DNA of 12,452 nucleotides from an uncultured Opitutaceae bacterium (GTDB lineage Bacteria > Verrucomicrobiota > Verrucomicrobiia > Opitutales > Opitutaceae). This document shows positions 5,307-11,795 of this stretch, one piece after another. Under the pieces are notes generated by a model. That model made no database searches and was not told the DNA's origin. It worked only from the letters and a program-made list of their open reading frames with translations. Within the stretch, counting starts at the first letter, position 1; each line of letters opens with the position of its first letter. Made by a program: the position numbers and the translations under genes. The stretch lies in NCBI GenBank assembly GCA_937902865.1, contig CALFNJ010000158.1, positions 1-12,452 on the forward strand, given 5' to 3'.

Positions 5307-7079
5307 TTACGGCGCTGCGGCCAGTGATGGCTTGGCGGGTTCGAAGACGGCGCCGGTGAAGTCGATCGCGTAGACCATGCCGGTGTAGCCAACCGCGTAG
5401 AGGTTGCCGGCTTCGTCGGTGCCGAAGGAGCAGAGGCTCTCGGGGCACTTGCCGATCTCGAGCAGGGTCTTGAGCGTGCGGTTCTCCTGCGTGAGGCCCC
5501 AGATGCGCTGCGAGGTGTAGTCGGCGAAAATATAGACGCCATAGAACGGCGAGGTTTTGTCGCCACGGTACACGTAGCCGCCGGTGACCGAGTTGCCGTA
5601 CTTCCGCTTGTAGGCGGCGATCGGCTGGACGAACGCGCGGCCTTCCTGACGGTATTGGTTGGAATAGGGCTCGAAGCCTTCGTACACGTTCCAGCCGTAG
5701 TTTTCGCCGCGGCGCACGATGTCGACTTCCTCCACGCGATCCTGGCCGACGTCGCCGACCCACAGATCGCTGGTGACAGGATCGAAGCTGAACCGCCACG
5801 GCTCGCGCAGGCCGTAAGCCCAGATTTCCGGGCGGGCGTCGCTGCGGCCGCGGAAGGGATTGTCGGCGGGAATCGCGTAGGCCAGACCGGGATCACGGTG
5901 GTCCACGTCGATGCGCAGCAGCTTGCCGAGCAGCAGCTGCAGGTTCTGGGCGTGGCCGTTGGGATCGCCCTGCGGACCGGTGTCGCCCATGCCGAGATAG
6001 AGATAGCCGTCGGGGCCGAAGGCGACGCAGCCGCCGGTGTGGTTTTGCGTGACGGTGACGATCTTGATGATCCGCCGCGACGGCGCGCCGGAGTCGTGGC
6101 GGAAGTCGTCGGAGGCGCGCTTCTCCGTCACGACCGAGGCGATCTTTCCATCCTCGAGCACCTGATGCTTCAGGTAATAGAGATGATTTTCCCGGAAGTG
6201 CGGGTGGAACGTGAGGCCGAGCAGGCCGTTGGGGCCGACCTGGCTGTAAATCTCGGGGCTGAAATCGGCGAAGAGCGTCCGCGTTTCCTCGCCGCTGGGC
6301 AGCTTGTCGATCAGCCAGATTTTGCCGGACTGGTGCGCGACAATGTAGCCCTGACCGGGCTTGCTGCCGGGCAACTGGCCGAACCACGTGATGCCGGAGC
6401 GCACATCGCCGGGCTTCTGCACGACCGACGACGGAAACCGCTCCTTGAAGAACGGCCGCAGCGTGACCGGCTTCGCGGCGGCGGGAATGGTGTCGGGCAT
6501 GCCGCGGTTGCTGGTGAGGGAATTTGCAGGCTGCTTCAGCGTGACGAGGTAATCGATCAGGTCAGTGAAGTCCTGCGTCGACATGGTGGCGTACAGGCCG
6601 GGCGGCATCAGCGAGATCGGGCTGCCGTGCTGCGCCTTGATCTCGTTCGTCGCGATGCGCGACACGGCGCCGTCGATGTTCATCAGTTCGACGACGCTGT
6701 CGTTGGCCTGCTTGACGATGCCGGTGAAGGACTGGCCGGCCTTGGTCTCGACCGTGGTGGCGCTGTAGCCGACAGCGATCGTGGCGGAGGGATCGAGGAT
6801 CGCGTCGATCAGGTTGCCGCGCGGAAACGTGTCGCCGACCGCGTACAGGTCCGGCCCGGCGCGCCCGCCGTGTCCGTCAATCGTATGGCAGCGCGCGCAG
6901 GCGGTCTGCTGCTGGGCGAGGAACAGCTCGCGGCCGTGCTTGGGATCACCGTCGTGCCGCAGCGCAAAGTCGCGATAGGCCTTCGGCGTGAGCGCCGCCT
7001 CGGCGCCGTGGGCGGAAAGCGCGAGGAGAGGGAGGAGCGGAAGGAGAACGAGGCGGAAGCGGGGGCGGGGGTAATTCAT
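5307..7079 (-). CDS. Cytochrome c - glucose/sorbosone dehydrogenase-like fusion protein
   Basis: This encodes 590 residues with a signal peptide at about 1-28, so it should be periplasmic. Residues about 45-182 match the Pirellula/Verrucomicrobium-type putative heme-binding domain: heme site CARCH at 61-65, GPDLYAVGD, ILDPSATIAVGY, and a likely distal ligand Met158 in ISLMPPGL. Residues about 205-575 match the soluble glucose/sorbosone dehydrogenase (PQQ-type) six-bladed propeller: QNHTGGCVAFGPDGYLYLGM (345-364), WAYGLREPWRFSFD (420-433) and GDVGQDRVEEVD (442-453). Members oxidise aldoses or related sugars with PQQ; here the fused heme would pass electrons onward to respiratory cytochromes. 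Substrate and actual PQQ use cannot be read from sequence. The heme domain is N-terminal, whereas I recall it more often at the C-terminus of such proteins. No Shine-Dalgarno site is visible before ATG 7079. Neighbours on the same strand are the propeller gene and the oligogalacturonate lyase. Confidence 0.88.
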   Translation of the reverse strand: MNYPRPRFRLVLLPLLPLLALSAHGAEAALTPKAYRDFALRHDGDPKHGRELFLAQQQTACARCHTIDGHGGRAGPDLYAVGDTFPRGNLIDAILDPSATIAVGYSATTVETKAGQSFTGIVKQANDSVVELMNIDGAVSRIATNEIKAQHGSPISLMPPGLYATMSTQDFTDLIDYLVTLKQPANSLTSNRGMPDTIPAAAKPVTLRPFFKERFPSSVVQKPGDVRSGITWFGQLPGSKPGQGYIVAHQSGKIWLIDKLPSGEETRTLFADFSPEIYSQVGPNGLLGLTFHPHFRENHLYYLKHQVLEDGKIASVVTEKRASDDFRHDSGAPSRRIIKIVTVTQNHTGGCVAFGPDGYLYLGMGDTGPQGDPNGHAQNLQLLLGKLLRIDVDHRDPGLAYAIPADNPFRGRSDARPEIWAYGLREPWRFSFDPVTSDLWVGDVGQDRVEEVDIVRRGENYGWNVYEGFEPYSNQYRQEGRAFVQPIAAYKRKYGNSVTGGYVYRGDKTSPFYGVYIFADYTSQRIWGLTQENRTLKTLLEIGKCPESLCSFGTDEAGNLYAVGYTGMVYAIDFTGAVFEPAKPSLAAAP

Positions 7080-7129
7080 CGGGGAAATAGAGCGGAGCGA
7101 AACGGATTCAAACCGTCGGAATTCGGATC

Positions 7130-7220
7130 TCGCGCAGAGGCGCAGAAACGCGGAGGTCGATCCGCAGAGAGAATTCAGATTGGGACCTGCTTCGTGCTTT
7201 TGTGCCTTGTTGGTGAACCT
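7130..7220. repeat. Decayed inverted repeat in the gap before the dehydrogenase
   Basis: Bases 7130-7154 (TCGCGCAGAGGCGCAGAAAC onward) and 7191-7217 (TTCGTGCTTTTGTGCCTTGT onward) look like the two arms of a CACAGAGGCAC-type element that have diverged. Pairing is patchy. The following bases to 7288 are T/G-rich with repeated TTTGG words and show no gene. Confidence 0.35.
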
Positions 7221-7288
7221 TCCGATGCCTGCGGTTGGGATCGGATCTTTGGCGTTTGGACCTTTGGGATTTGGGTTTTGTCCGCCCT

Positions 7289-7319
7289 GTTACTTGTTAC
7301 CTGGCTCTTGTTACTTTCC
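7289..7319. repeat. Degenerate AAGTAACA-type repeat, copy 1
   Basis: CTGTTACTTGTTACC followed by CTTGTTACTTT matches, with a few changes, bases 11755-11783. On the minus strand both read as AGTAACA words about eight bases apart. This copy covers the TAA stop (7313-7311) of the lyase gene, so the last codons of that protein come from the repeat. Confidence 0.55.
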
Positions 7320-8645
7320 CGCTTTGTTTCCCGCTTTGGCCACTTCCACCGCGTACACCTGCGTCGGCCCCCGCAGGTTGGAGCGGAAGACGATCCATTT
7401 GCCGTCGGGGGTGAAGTTGCCGTTCGGTTCGAGCGAGTAGTCGTGCTTGGCGAGGTTGACGAGGCGCTCGGATTTGAAGGAGCCGGCCTGGATCATGTGC
7501 GCCTGGTCGGGCGTCTCGTCGGGCATGTCGGGAGTCAGCTGCGGCCGGAAAAGCACGAGCCACTTCGTATCTTCCGGGTGGCCGTAGACCATCGCCGGAT
7601 CGGTGCCGGAGCCGTCGCCGGAGAATAGTTTCCCGTCGGGCGAGGTGTTGTAGTGGACGGAGCGCCACTCGTTCGGCGGAAGGTGATACCAGATCCGCTG
7701 GCCAGTGGTGACGTTGTAGCCGGCGACCCAGAAGACCTCGGCGAGCGGGGTCTGCAGGTCGTACCAGATCCACTGACCGTCATCGCTCCAGTATTCGTGG
7801 ACCGCGATTTCCATCTTCATCGTGCGCTGGTGCACGAGCATCGGCTCGGAGTGTCCGTCGGTGCGGATGAGCCAGACGCGGTCGAGCTTCCACTGGCGGC
7901 CCTCGTGGCAATACATCAGGAGATCGGGCGCGGTCGGCGAGAATTGCACGTGCCCGAGCCAGTCGGTGCCGTGGACGAGCTCTTTGTATTCGCCGGTCTG
8001 CAGATTGACGGTGAACAGCGTCATCGGCAGCCGCTCGGCGAGACGGCGGTCCATCATGTCATGCTTGTCGGGATAATTGTCGCGGCCCTTCTGCACGGCG
8101 CCCGCACCGGCGCCGCTCGCGGACGGAGTCGGCGTGGCGACGGCGGCGCGGGCGTTGCTCTCACCGAGCGTGAACGTGCCGGCGGCGAGCGTCTCGTCGG
8201 AATTGACCGACAGGAAACTGCCGCGTGCGGGTGCCTTGGCGACCTGGCGCGACTGCTTCGTCGCCGGATCGAGGGCGTAGAGAAAGCCATCCTTCGAATA
8301 AAAGATCGCGCCGGTCTTACGTCCGGTCTGGAGCACGCGCTCGGGCTTGCCTTGGAAGACATGCTCGATGGCGCCGGTGGCGAGCGTGACGAGATCGATG
8401 CCCTGCGGCGTTGTCATCAGCAGCTTCGTGCCGTTCGCGGTGTACGCGTATTGCGTGAAGTAGAGACAGGCGCTGCCGGGATCGGTTGAGAGCTGGACGA
8501 TGCGGTGACCGGTGTCGGGGTCGACCCATGAGCGTGGCAGTTCATCGGCCGCGCGCAGCGGGAGTGGGAGGGAGGCGAGCGTGAGGCAGAGGGAAACGGA
8601 CGCAGCCAATGCAGCTGCAGACACGGACAGGAAACGAATTTTCAC
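7311..8645 (-). CDS. Exported oligogalacturonate lyase family protein (PL22-like)
   Basis: From GTG 8645 this gives 444 residues; a TTG at 8684 would add 13 proline-rich residues before a normal signal peptide (KIRFLSVSAAALAAS to LPLRA), so GTG is preferred. The body matches the oligogalacturonate lyase propeller family: MYCHEGRQWKLDRVWLIRTD, TMKMEIAVHEYWSDDGQWIW, VFWVAGYNVTTGQRIWYHL, NEWRSVHYNTSPDGKLF and HDYSLEPNGNFTPDGKW. These carry conserved-looking histidines (260, 296, 344 and 414, counting from TTG) of the kind that serve as base and metal ligands in this family. The family cleaves short oligogalacturonides to unsaturated sugars by beta-elimination. Characterised enterobacterial Ogl is cytoplasmic, so a signal peptide here is notable. 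A low-complexity Ala/Gly/Thr/Pro loop lies at about 178-200. The substrate may differ from galacturonide; no uronate-pathway gene is in the window. No Shine-Dalgarno site is visible at either start. Confidence 0.82.
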   Translation of the reverse strand: MKIRFLSVSAAALAASVSLCLTLASLPLPLRAADELPRSWVDPDTGHRIVQLSTDPGSACLYFTQYAYTANGTKLLMTTPQGIDLVTLATGAIEHVFQGKPERVLQTGRKTGAIFYSKDGFLYALDPATKQSRQVAKAPARGSFLSVNSDETLAAGTFTLGESNARAAVATPTPSASGAGAGAVQKGRDNYPDKHDMMDRRLAERLPMTLFTVNLQTGEYKELVHGTDWLGHVQFSPTAPDLLMYCHEGRQWKLDRVWLIRTDGHSEPMLVHQRTMKMEIAVHEYWSDDGQWIWYDLQTPLAEVFWVAGYNVTTGQRIWYHLPPNEWRSVHYNTSPDGKLFSGDGSGTDPAMVYGHPEDTKWLVLFRPQLTPDMPDETPDQAHMIQAGSFKSERLVNLAKHDYSLEPNGNFTPDGKWIVFRSNLRGPTQVYAVEVAKAGNKAGK

Positions 8646-8762
8646 GAGCTTCGGGGGTGGAGGGGTAAAGCCGAACGAAAGCAACGAGCGGGCTGACGAT
8701 GGCGGGAGAATCGACGGAGCGACAGGCCAATTTCAGTCGGCTGCTCAATCTGTTTTGGCCAC

Positions 8763-8772
8763 TGACATGTCA
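8763..8772. promoter_or_regulatory. Perfect palindrome upstream of the lyase gene
   Basis: TGACATGTCA is a perfect 10-base palindrome about 118 bases before the GTG start of the lyase, between that gene and the terminator element at 8804-8895. It could be an operator for a dimeric repressor, but no regulator gene is in the window and a 10-base palindrome can occur by chance. Confidence 0.25.
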
Positions 8773-8803
8773 CATGAGGCGGCGAAGATTTGGATCCCCA
8801 GCA

Positions 8804-8895
8804 ATTGGCCGCGAAAAGGCGCAGAAAACGCAAAAAACGATCCGAGCTTCTGCAGCGGATCGTTTTTGCGGTTTCTGCGCCTTTTCGCGGCTAAC
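8804..8895. terminator. Long hairpin element with bidirectional intrinsic terminator core, copy 1
   Basis: Bases 8804-8844 pair with 8856-8895 almost perfectly around an 11-base loop. The inner stem is CGATCCG (8838-8844) with CGGATCG (8856-8862), preceded by six A (8832-8837) and followed by five T (8863-8867), so it has the form of an intrinsic terminator on both strands. It would end minus-strand transcripts of the small gene at 8946-9152 before the lyase leader. The outer arms (GGCCGCGAAAAGGCGCAG) belong to a repeat family with copies at 11597-11686 and, diverged, 1641-1763. Confidence 0.85.
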
Positions 8896-8945
8896 TCAGG
8901 TTTTGATTTCCTGACTTTCGGCGATGGATGGATGATAGCGTGGCG

Positions 8946-9152
8946 TTACGGCACGCCGGTGGGAGAGCGGCTGTCGGGGCGCTGGATATTTTTGTCGAGC
9001 GAGTCGCGCTGGGCGCGGATGAGAGTTTCGCGAATCTTGCGCAGCTCCAGATAGATCTCGTGTTCGTAGCCGGGCTCGACGGGCTCATCGCCCATCAAGC
9101 GCAGCGATTCATCGATGGCATTGAGGATGGTCCGATAATCTTGGTCTTTCAT
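8946..9152 (-). CDS. Small charged helical protein, unknown
   Basis: This encodes 68 residues from ATG 9152 (MKDQDYRTILNAIDESLRL). A TTG at 9179 would add nine residues and is less likely. Codon third positions are strongly G/C as in the large genes, which supports a real gene. The sequence is predicted mostly helical, with many Glu, Arg and Lys residues and no hydrophobic segment or signal peptide, so it is a cytoplasmic protein with a Ser/Pro-rich tail. I do not recognise a family. A second small gene lies upstream on the same strand (9259-9453), and the terminator at 8804-8895 follows, so the two may form one short transcript. Confidence 0.65.
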   Translation of the reverse strand: MKDQDYRTILNAIDESLRLMGDEPVEPGYEHEIYLELRKIRETLIRAQRDSLDKNIQRPDSRSPTGVP

Positions 9153-9258
9153 GCCGGAATAGACCTGTAGGCGTCGCAAAGTGTTGGTGGGGAATCAACC
9201 CCAACCAAGCGGCCTGATCTACGGCTGCAAGCGCAAGGCCGACGGAACTCGCTCACAC

Positions 9259-9453
9259 TCACTCACCGTCGAGCTCGCGGGCCCGAAACTGCAGCTCGAG
9301 CTCCCGCTTGAGGGTGCGCAGCATGCTTTTCAGGGACAACTCCGCGGCCGAAAGCTGGCCGGCCCGCTTGTCGAGAACCGCCAGGCTGCACTCAAGATGA
9401 GAGAGAATCTCTCGGATATCCGATTGAGTGAGGGAATTCGATTTGGCGGTCAT
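9259..9453 (-). CDS. Small helical protein, unknown
   Basis: This encodes 64 residues from ATG 9453 (MTAKSNSLTQSDIREILSHL). It appears as two amphipathic helices, one with a single Cys22, the second rich in Leu, Lys and Arg (SLKSMLRTLKRELELQFRAR), suggesting a helical hairpin or dimerising coil. There is no membrane segment. Codon use fits the window. It lies 106 bases upstream of the small gene starting at 9152 and could share its promoter. The gap contains a short hairpin, TTGGTGGGG (9184-9192) against CCCCAACCAA, without a T-tract. No Shine-Dalgarno site is visible. It resembles toxin-antitoxin partners only in size; no such motif is recognised. Confidence 0.6.
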   Translation of the reverse strand: MTAKSNSLTQSDIREILSHLECSLAVLDKRAGQLSAAELSLKSMLRTLKRELELQFRARELDGE

Positions 9454-9519
9454 TCGAGAGAGAGAGTCGCAAGTAATTCCCGGTCGGTATATGGGGCAAG
9501 CACCTACTTTAGAGCCGGG

Positions 9520-9727
9520 GATTTTCGATTTTGGATTGTCGATTTTCGATTGGGAAGCGAACGCGGGAAATTGAAAGGGAGAAAATCTGAGCGAAAAGAC
9601 AGGCCGAAACGTGAGCCCGAGAAGTTTCCTGACTCACCGCTTGCTGCGCTGCCTGCCTTTCGCACTCACGGCGCCGCCGATCTTGATTTAGCAAGAATCG
9701 AAAATCGAGAATCCAAAATCGAAAATC
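9520..9727. repeat. A/T-rich inverted repeat, GATTTTCGATTTTGGATT family
   Basis: Bases 9520-9551 match the reverse complement of 9696-9727 at 31 of 32 positions, separated by 144 bases. Each arm is itself made of GATTTTCGATT words repeated about 20 bases apart. The spacer has no convincing gene; the short frames crossing it are compositionally odd. It fills most of the 337-base gap (9454-9790) between the divergent small gene and the esterase. Confidence 0.88.
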
Positions 9728-9738
9728 ATTTCGGCGGC

Positions 9739-9768
9739 TTGTGCTGGGTGTGGATTCGTCCGTACACT
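9739..9768 (+). promoter_or_regulatory. Possible sigma-70-type promoter of the esterase
   Basis: TTGTGC (9739-9744), an 18-base spacer, and TACACT (9763-9768) fit a weak housekeeping promoter. Transcription would begin near 9775, about 15 bases before ATG 9791, leaving a very short leader with no Shine-Dalgarno site. Verrucomicrobial promoter consensus is not well defined, so this is tentative. Confidence 0.25.
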
Positions 9769-9790
9769 CGGGTCCACCCCCATTTATCCC

Positions 9791-11581
9791 ATGGAAAAAT
9801 CATCCGCTGCTGCCTCGGTTTCTCAGGAGCTTCCTTCCCCCACTGCGCCCGCGCTCGAGCGGCGCACCTTTGTCAAAGGCCTCGCCGCGCTCGGCGCGGG
9901 GCTCGCCACGGCGGCGGTGCTGCCGAAAACAAACGCGGCGCAGGCCGCCGCGGCCTCGTCGGCGCCGACGGCGGCGGGCGGGCGCGGCCAGCCGGTCGTC
10001 GCCTCCGATGCCACGACCGTGGTCGAGACCACTTCGGGAAAACTGCGCGGCTGCCGGCGCGACGGCGTTTATAGTTTCAAGGGCGTGCCGTACGGCGCGC
10101 CGACGAGCGGCGCGGCGCGCTTTATGCCGCCGACCAAGCCCGAGCGCTGGGCCGGGATCCGCAACGCGCTGCACTACGGCCGCGTTTGCCCGATGTACGA
10201 TGCGACGCGGGTGAACACGGACGGACACAACAGCGCGTCGAAGGATGAGGATTCATTCCTTCTCTACCGCGGCTATGCCGAGCAGGTGCAGGGCGAGGAC
10301 TGCCTGCGGGTGAACGTCTGGACGCCGGAAATCAACGGCTCGAAGCGCCGTCCGGTGATGATCTACATGCACGGCGGCGGCTTCACGCAGGGCTGCAGCC
10401 AGGACCTGCTCTCGTACGACGGCGATAACCTCGCGCGGAATCACGACGTCGTCGTGGTGACGCACAATCACCGGCTCAACGCCTTCGGTTATCTCAATCT
10501 CGCGGAGCTCGGCGGCCCGGAGTACGCGCGTTCGGCGAATGTCGGCATGCTCGACATCCTCGCGGTGCTCGAGTGGGTGCGCGACAACATCGCGAATTTC
10601 GGCGGTGACCCGAACAATGTGCTGATCTTCGGCCAGTCGGGCGGCGGCGGAAAAGTCGCCGCGCTGATGGCGATGCCCGCGGCAAAGGGTCTGTTCCACC
10701 GCGCCGTGATCGAGAGCGGCTCGTATTTGAAAATGAGCACGCCCGAGGATTCCGGCCGGCTCGCGGCGGCGTTCATGGAGGAGCTCGGCCTGACGAAGAA
10801 CCAGGTCGGTGAGCTGAAGAACATTTCGGTGGAGAAGCTCGTGGCGGCGTCGAATTCGGTCGGACGGAAATTTCCCCGCGGCGCGGGCAATCCGCTGCGT
10901 CGCGTCTTCGGCGGCATCGCGTTCGGGCCGACGATGGACGGCTCGGTGTTCCCGCATCATCCCTTCGATCCGGAAGGCCTCGCGATCTCGGCGAACGTGC
11001 CGCTGATGACCGGCACGTGCCTGCATGAGTCGGTCAACGGCGTGGACAACGCGCAGGCGCTGACGATGACGGAGGAGGAGATGCGCCGCCGCGTCGGCGA
11101 GGCGTTCGGCGCGCAGGGCCCGGCGATCGTCGAGGCGTATCGCCGCGAGTATCCGGGATCGGCGCCGTTCCACATCTACGCCGCGATCGCGGCGGGTCCC
11201 GCCCGGCAGATCGCTTTCATTCAGGCCGCGCGCAAGGCGGCGGCGGGCGGGGCGCCGGCGTACGAGTACATCTTCGGCTGGAACACGCCGATGCTCGACG
11301 GTCGTCCCGGTACCTTCCACAGCTGCGAAGTCGCGTTCGTCTTCGACAACGCGGTGCTCTGCGAGCACTACACCGGTCGCACGCCCGAGGCGCTGGCCCT
11401 GGCGAAGCAGGTCAGCGGCGCGTGGGTGAACTTCGCCCGCACCGGCAACCCCAACCACGCCGGCCTGCCGCACTGGCCCGCGTTCACCGCGGAAAAGGGC
11501 GAGACGATGATCTTCGATTCCACCTGCGTGGTGAAAAACAATCCCGAGGGCGAAGGCCGGAAACTGGCCAATCCGGCCTGA
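9791..11581 (+). CDS. Tat-exported type-B carboxylesterase
   Basis: This encodes 596 residues. Residues 24-30 (RRTFVKG) followed by an Ala/Gly/Leu stretch form a twin-arginine signal, so the enzyme is exported folded. The carboxylesterase type-B family (alpha/beta hydrolase) is shown by FKGVPYGAP (96-104), EDCLRVNVW (169-177), the oxyanion loop HGGGF (194-198), and the nucleophile motif GQSGGG with Ser283. The acid is probably Glu413 (TGTCLHES) and the base His510 (TFHSCEVAFVF), so the triad is intact. The length is typical for the family plus a long leader. It hydrolyses carboxylic esters; the natural substrate cannot be read, but beside an oligogalacturonate lyase a plant-polymer ester is a reasonable guess. 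It has no visible ribosome-binding site, runs opposite to its neighbours on both sides, and is closed by the bidirectional terminator at 11597-11686, so it is probably a single-gene transcript. Confidence 0.92.
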   Translation: MEKSSAAASVSQELPSPTAPALERRTFVKGLAALGAGLATAAVLPKTNAAQAAAASSAPTAAGGRGQPVVASDATTVVETTSGKLRGCRRDGVYSFKGVPYGAPTSGAARFMPPTKPERWAGIRNALHYGRVCPMYDATRVNTDGHNSASKDEDSFLLYRGYAEQVQGEDCLRVNVWTPEINGSKRRPVMIYMHGGGFTQGCSQDLLSYDGDNLARNHDVVVVTHNHRLNAFGYLNLAELGGPEYARSANVGMLDILAVLEWVRDNIANFGGDPNNVLIFGQSGGGGKVAALMAMPAAKGLFHRAVIESGSYLKMSTPEDSGRLAAAFMEELGLTKNQVGELKNISVEKLVAASNSVGRKFPRGAGNPLRRVFGGIAFGPTMDGSVFPHHPFDPEGLAISANVPLMTGTCLHESVNGVDNAQALTMTEEEMRRRVGEAFGAQGPAIVEAYRREYPGSAPFHIYAAIAAGPARQIAFIQAARKAAAGGAPAYEYIFGWNTPMLDGRPGTFHSCEVAFVFDNAVLCEHYTGRTPEALALAKQVSGAWVNFARTGNPNHAGLPHWPAFTAEKGETMIFDSTCVVKNNPEGEGRKLANPA

Positions 11582-11596
11582 GGCCGAGCCGGCGGA

Positions 11597-11686
11597 GGTT
11601 GGCCGCAAAGAGGCGCAGATAACGCAAAAACGATCCGAAGTTTCCGCGGATCGTTTTTGCGCTGTTTGCGCCTTTTCGCGGCTAAT
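11597..11686. terminator. Long hairpin element with bidirectional intrinsic terminator core, copy 2
   Basis: Bases 11597-11637 pair with 11647-11686 around a nine-base loop. The inner stem CGATCCG (11631-11637) with CGGATCG (11647-11653) is flanked by five A (11626-11630) and five T (11654-11658), giving an intrinsic terminator on both strands. It lies 16 bases after the esterase stop and between convergent genes, so it would serve both. The sequence closely matches the element at 8804-8895. Confidence 0.88.
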
Positions 11687-11703
11687 CTCCGGCCCCCGAC
11701 TCC

Positions 11704-11736
11704 AGCCGCCTCACGGCGGCTGCTACGCGCTGACGC
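11704..11736. repeat. Small G/C hairpins after the terminator element
   Basis: AGCCGCC-TCAC-GGCGGCT (11704-11721) is a perfect seven-pair hairpin. A weaker one follows: CGCGC (11726-11730), nine bases, then GCGCG. They may be another decayed palindromic repeat, with no T-tract. Confidence 0.45.
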
Positions 11737-11754
11737 GAAGCGCGGACTCCCTTG

Positions 11755-11783
11755 GTACTTGTTACTTGGAACCTGTTACTTTC
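11755..11783. repeat. Degenerate AAGTAACA-type repeat, copy 2
   Basis: GGTACTTGTTACTTGG followed by CCTGTTACTTTC matches the tract at 7289-7319. It lies just beyond the stop of the minus-strand cytochrome gene (11796-11798), so both copies mark the 3' end of a minus-strand gene in the same orientation. Confidence 0.55.
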
Positions 11784-11795
11784 GCGTCCCGCGGA

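Noticed and set aside
5655..7628. A 657-codon open frame on the plus strand
   Set aside because: It is antisense to the dehydrogenase and lyase genes, whose minus-strand frames carry clear family motifs. The plus frame is Val/Ala/Gly/Arg-rich with no motif, an effect of high-GC codon bias, and crosses the repeat gap at 7080-7310.
8946..9453. Toxin-antitoxin system
   Set aside because: Only size and pairing fit. Neither product shows a known toxin fold or a DNA-binding antitoxin motif, and they are separated by 106 bases.
10253..11608. A 451-codon open frame on the minus strand
   Set aside because: Antisense to the esterase, which has an intact catalytic triad. The mirror frame is Arg/His-rich and motif-free.
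1378..11783. CRISPR array
   Set aside because: Repeats are paired and inverted, not direct copies at regular spacing, and no cas gene is present.
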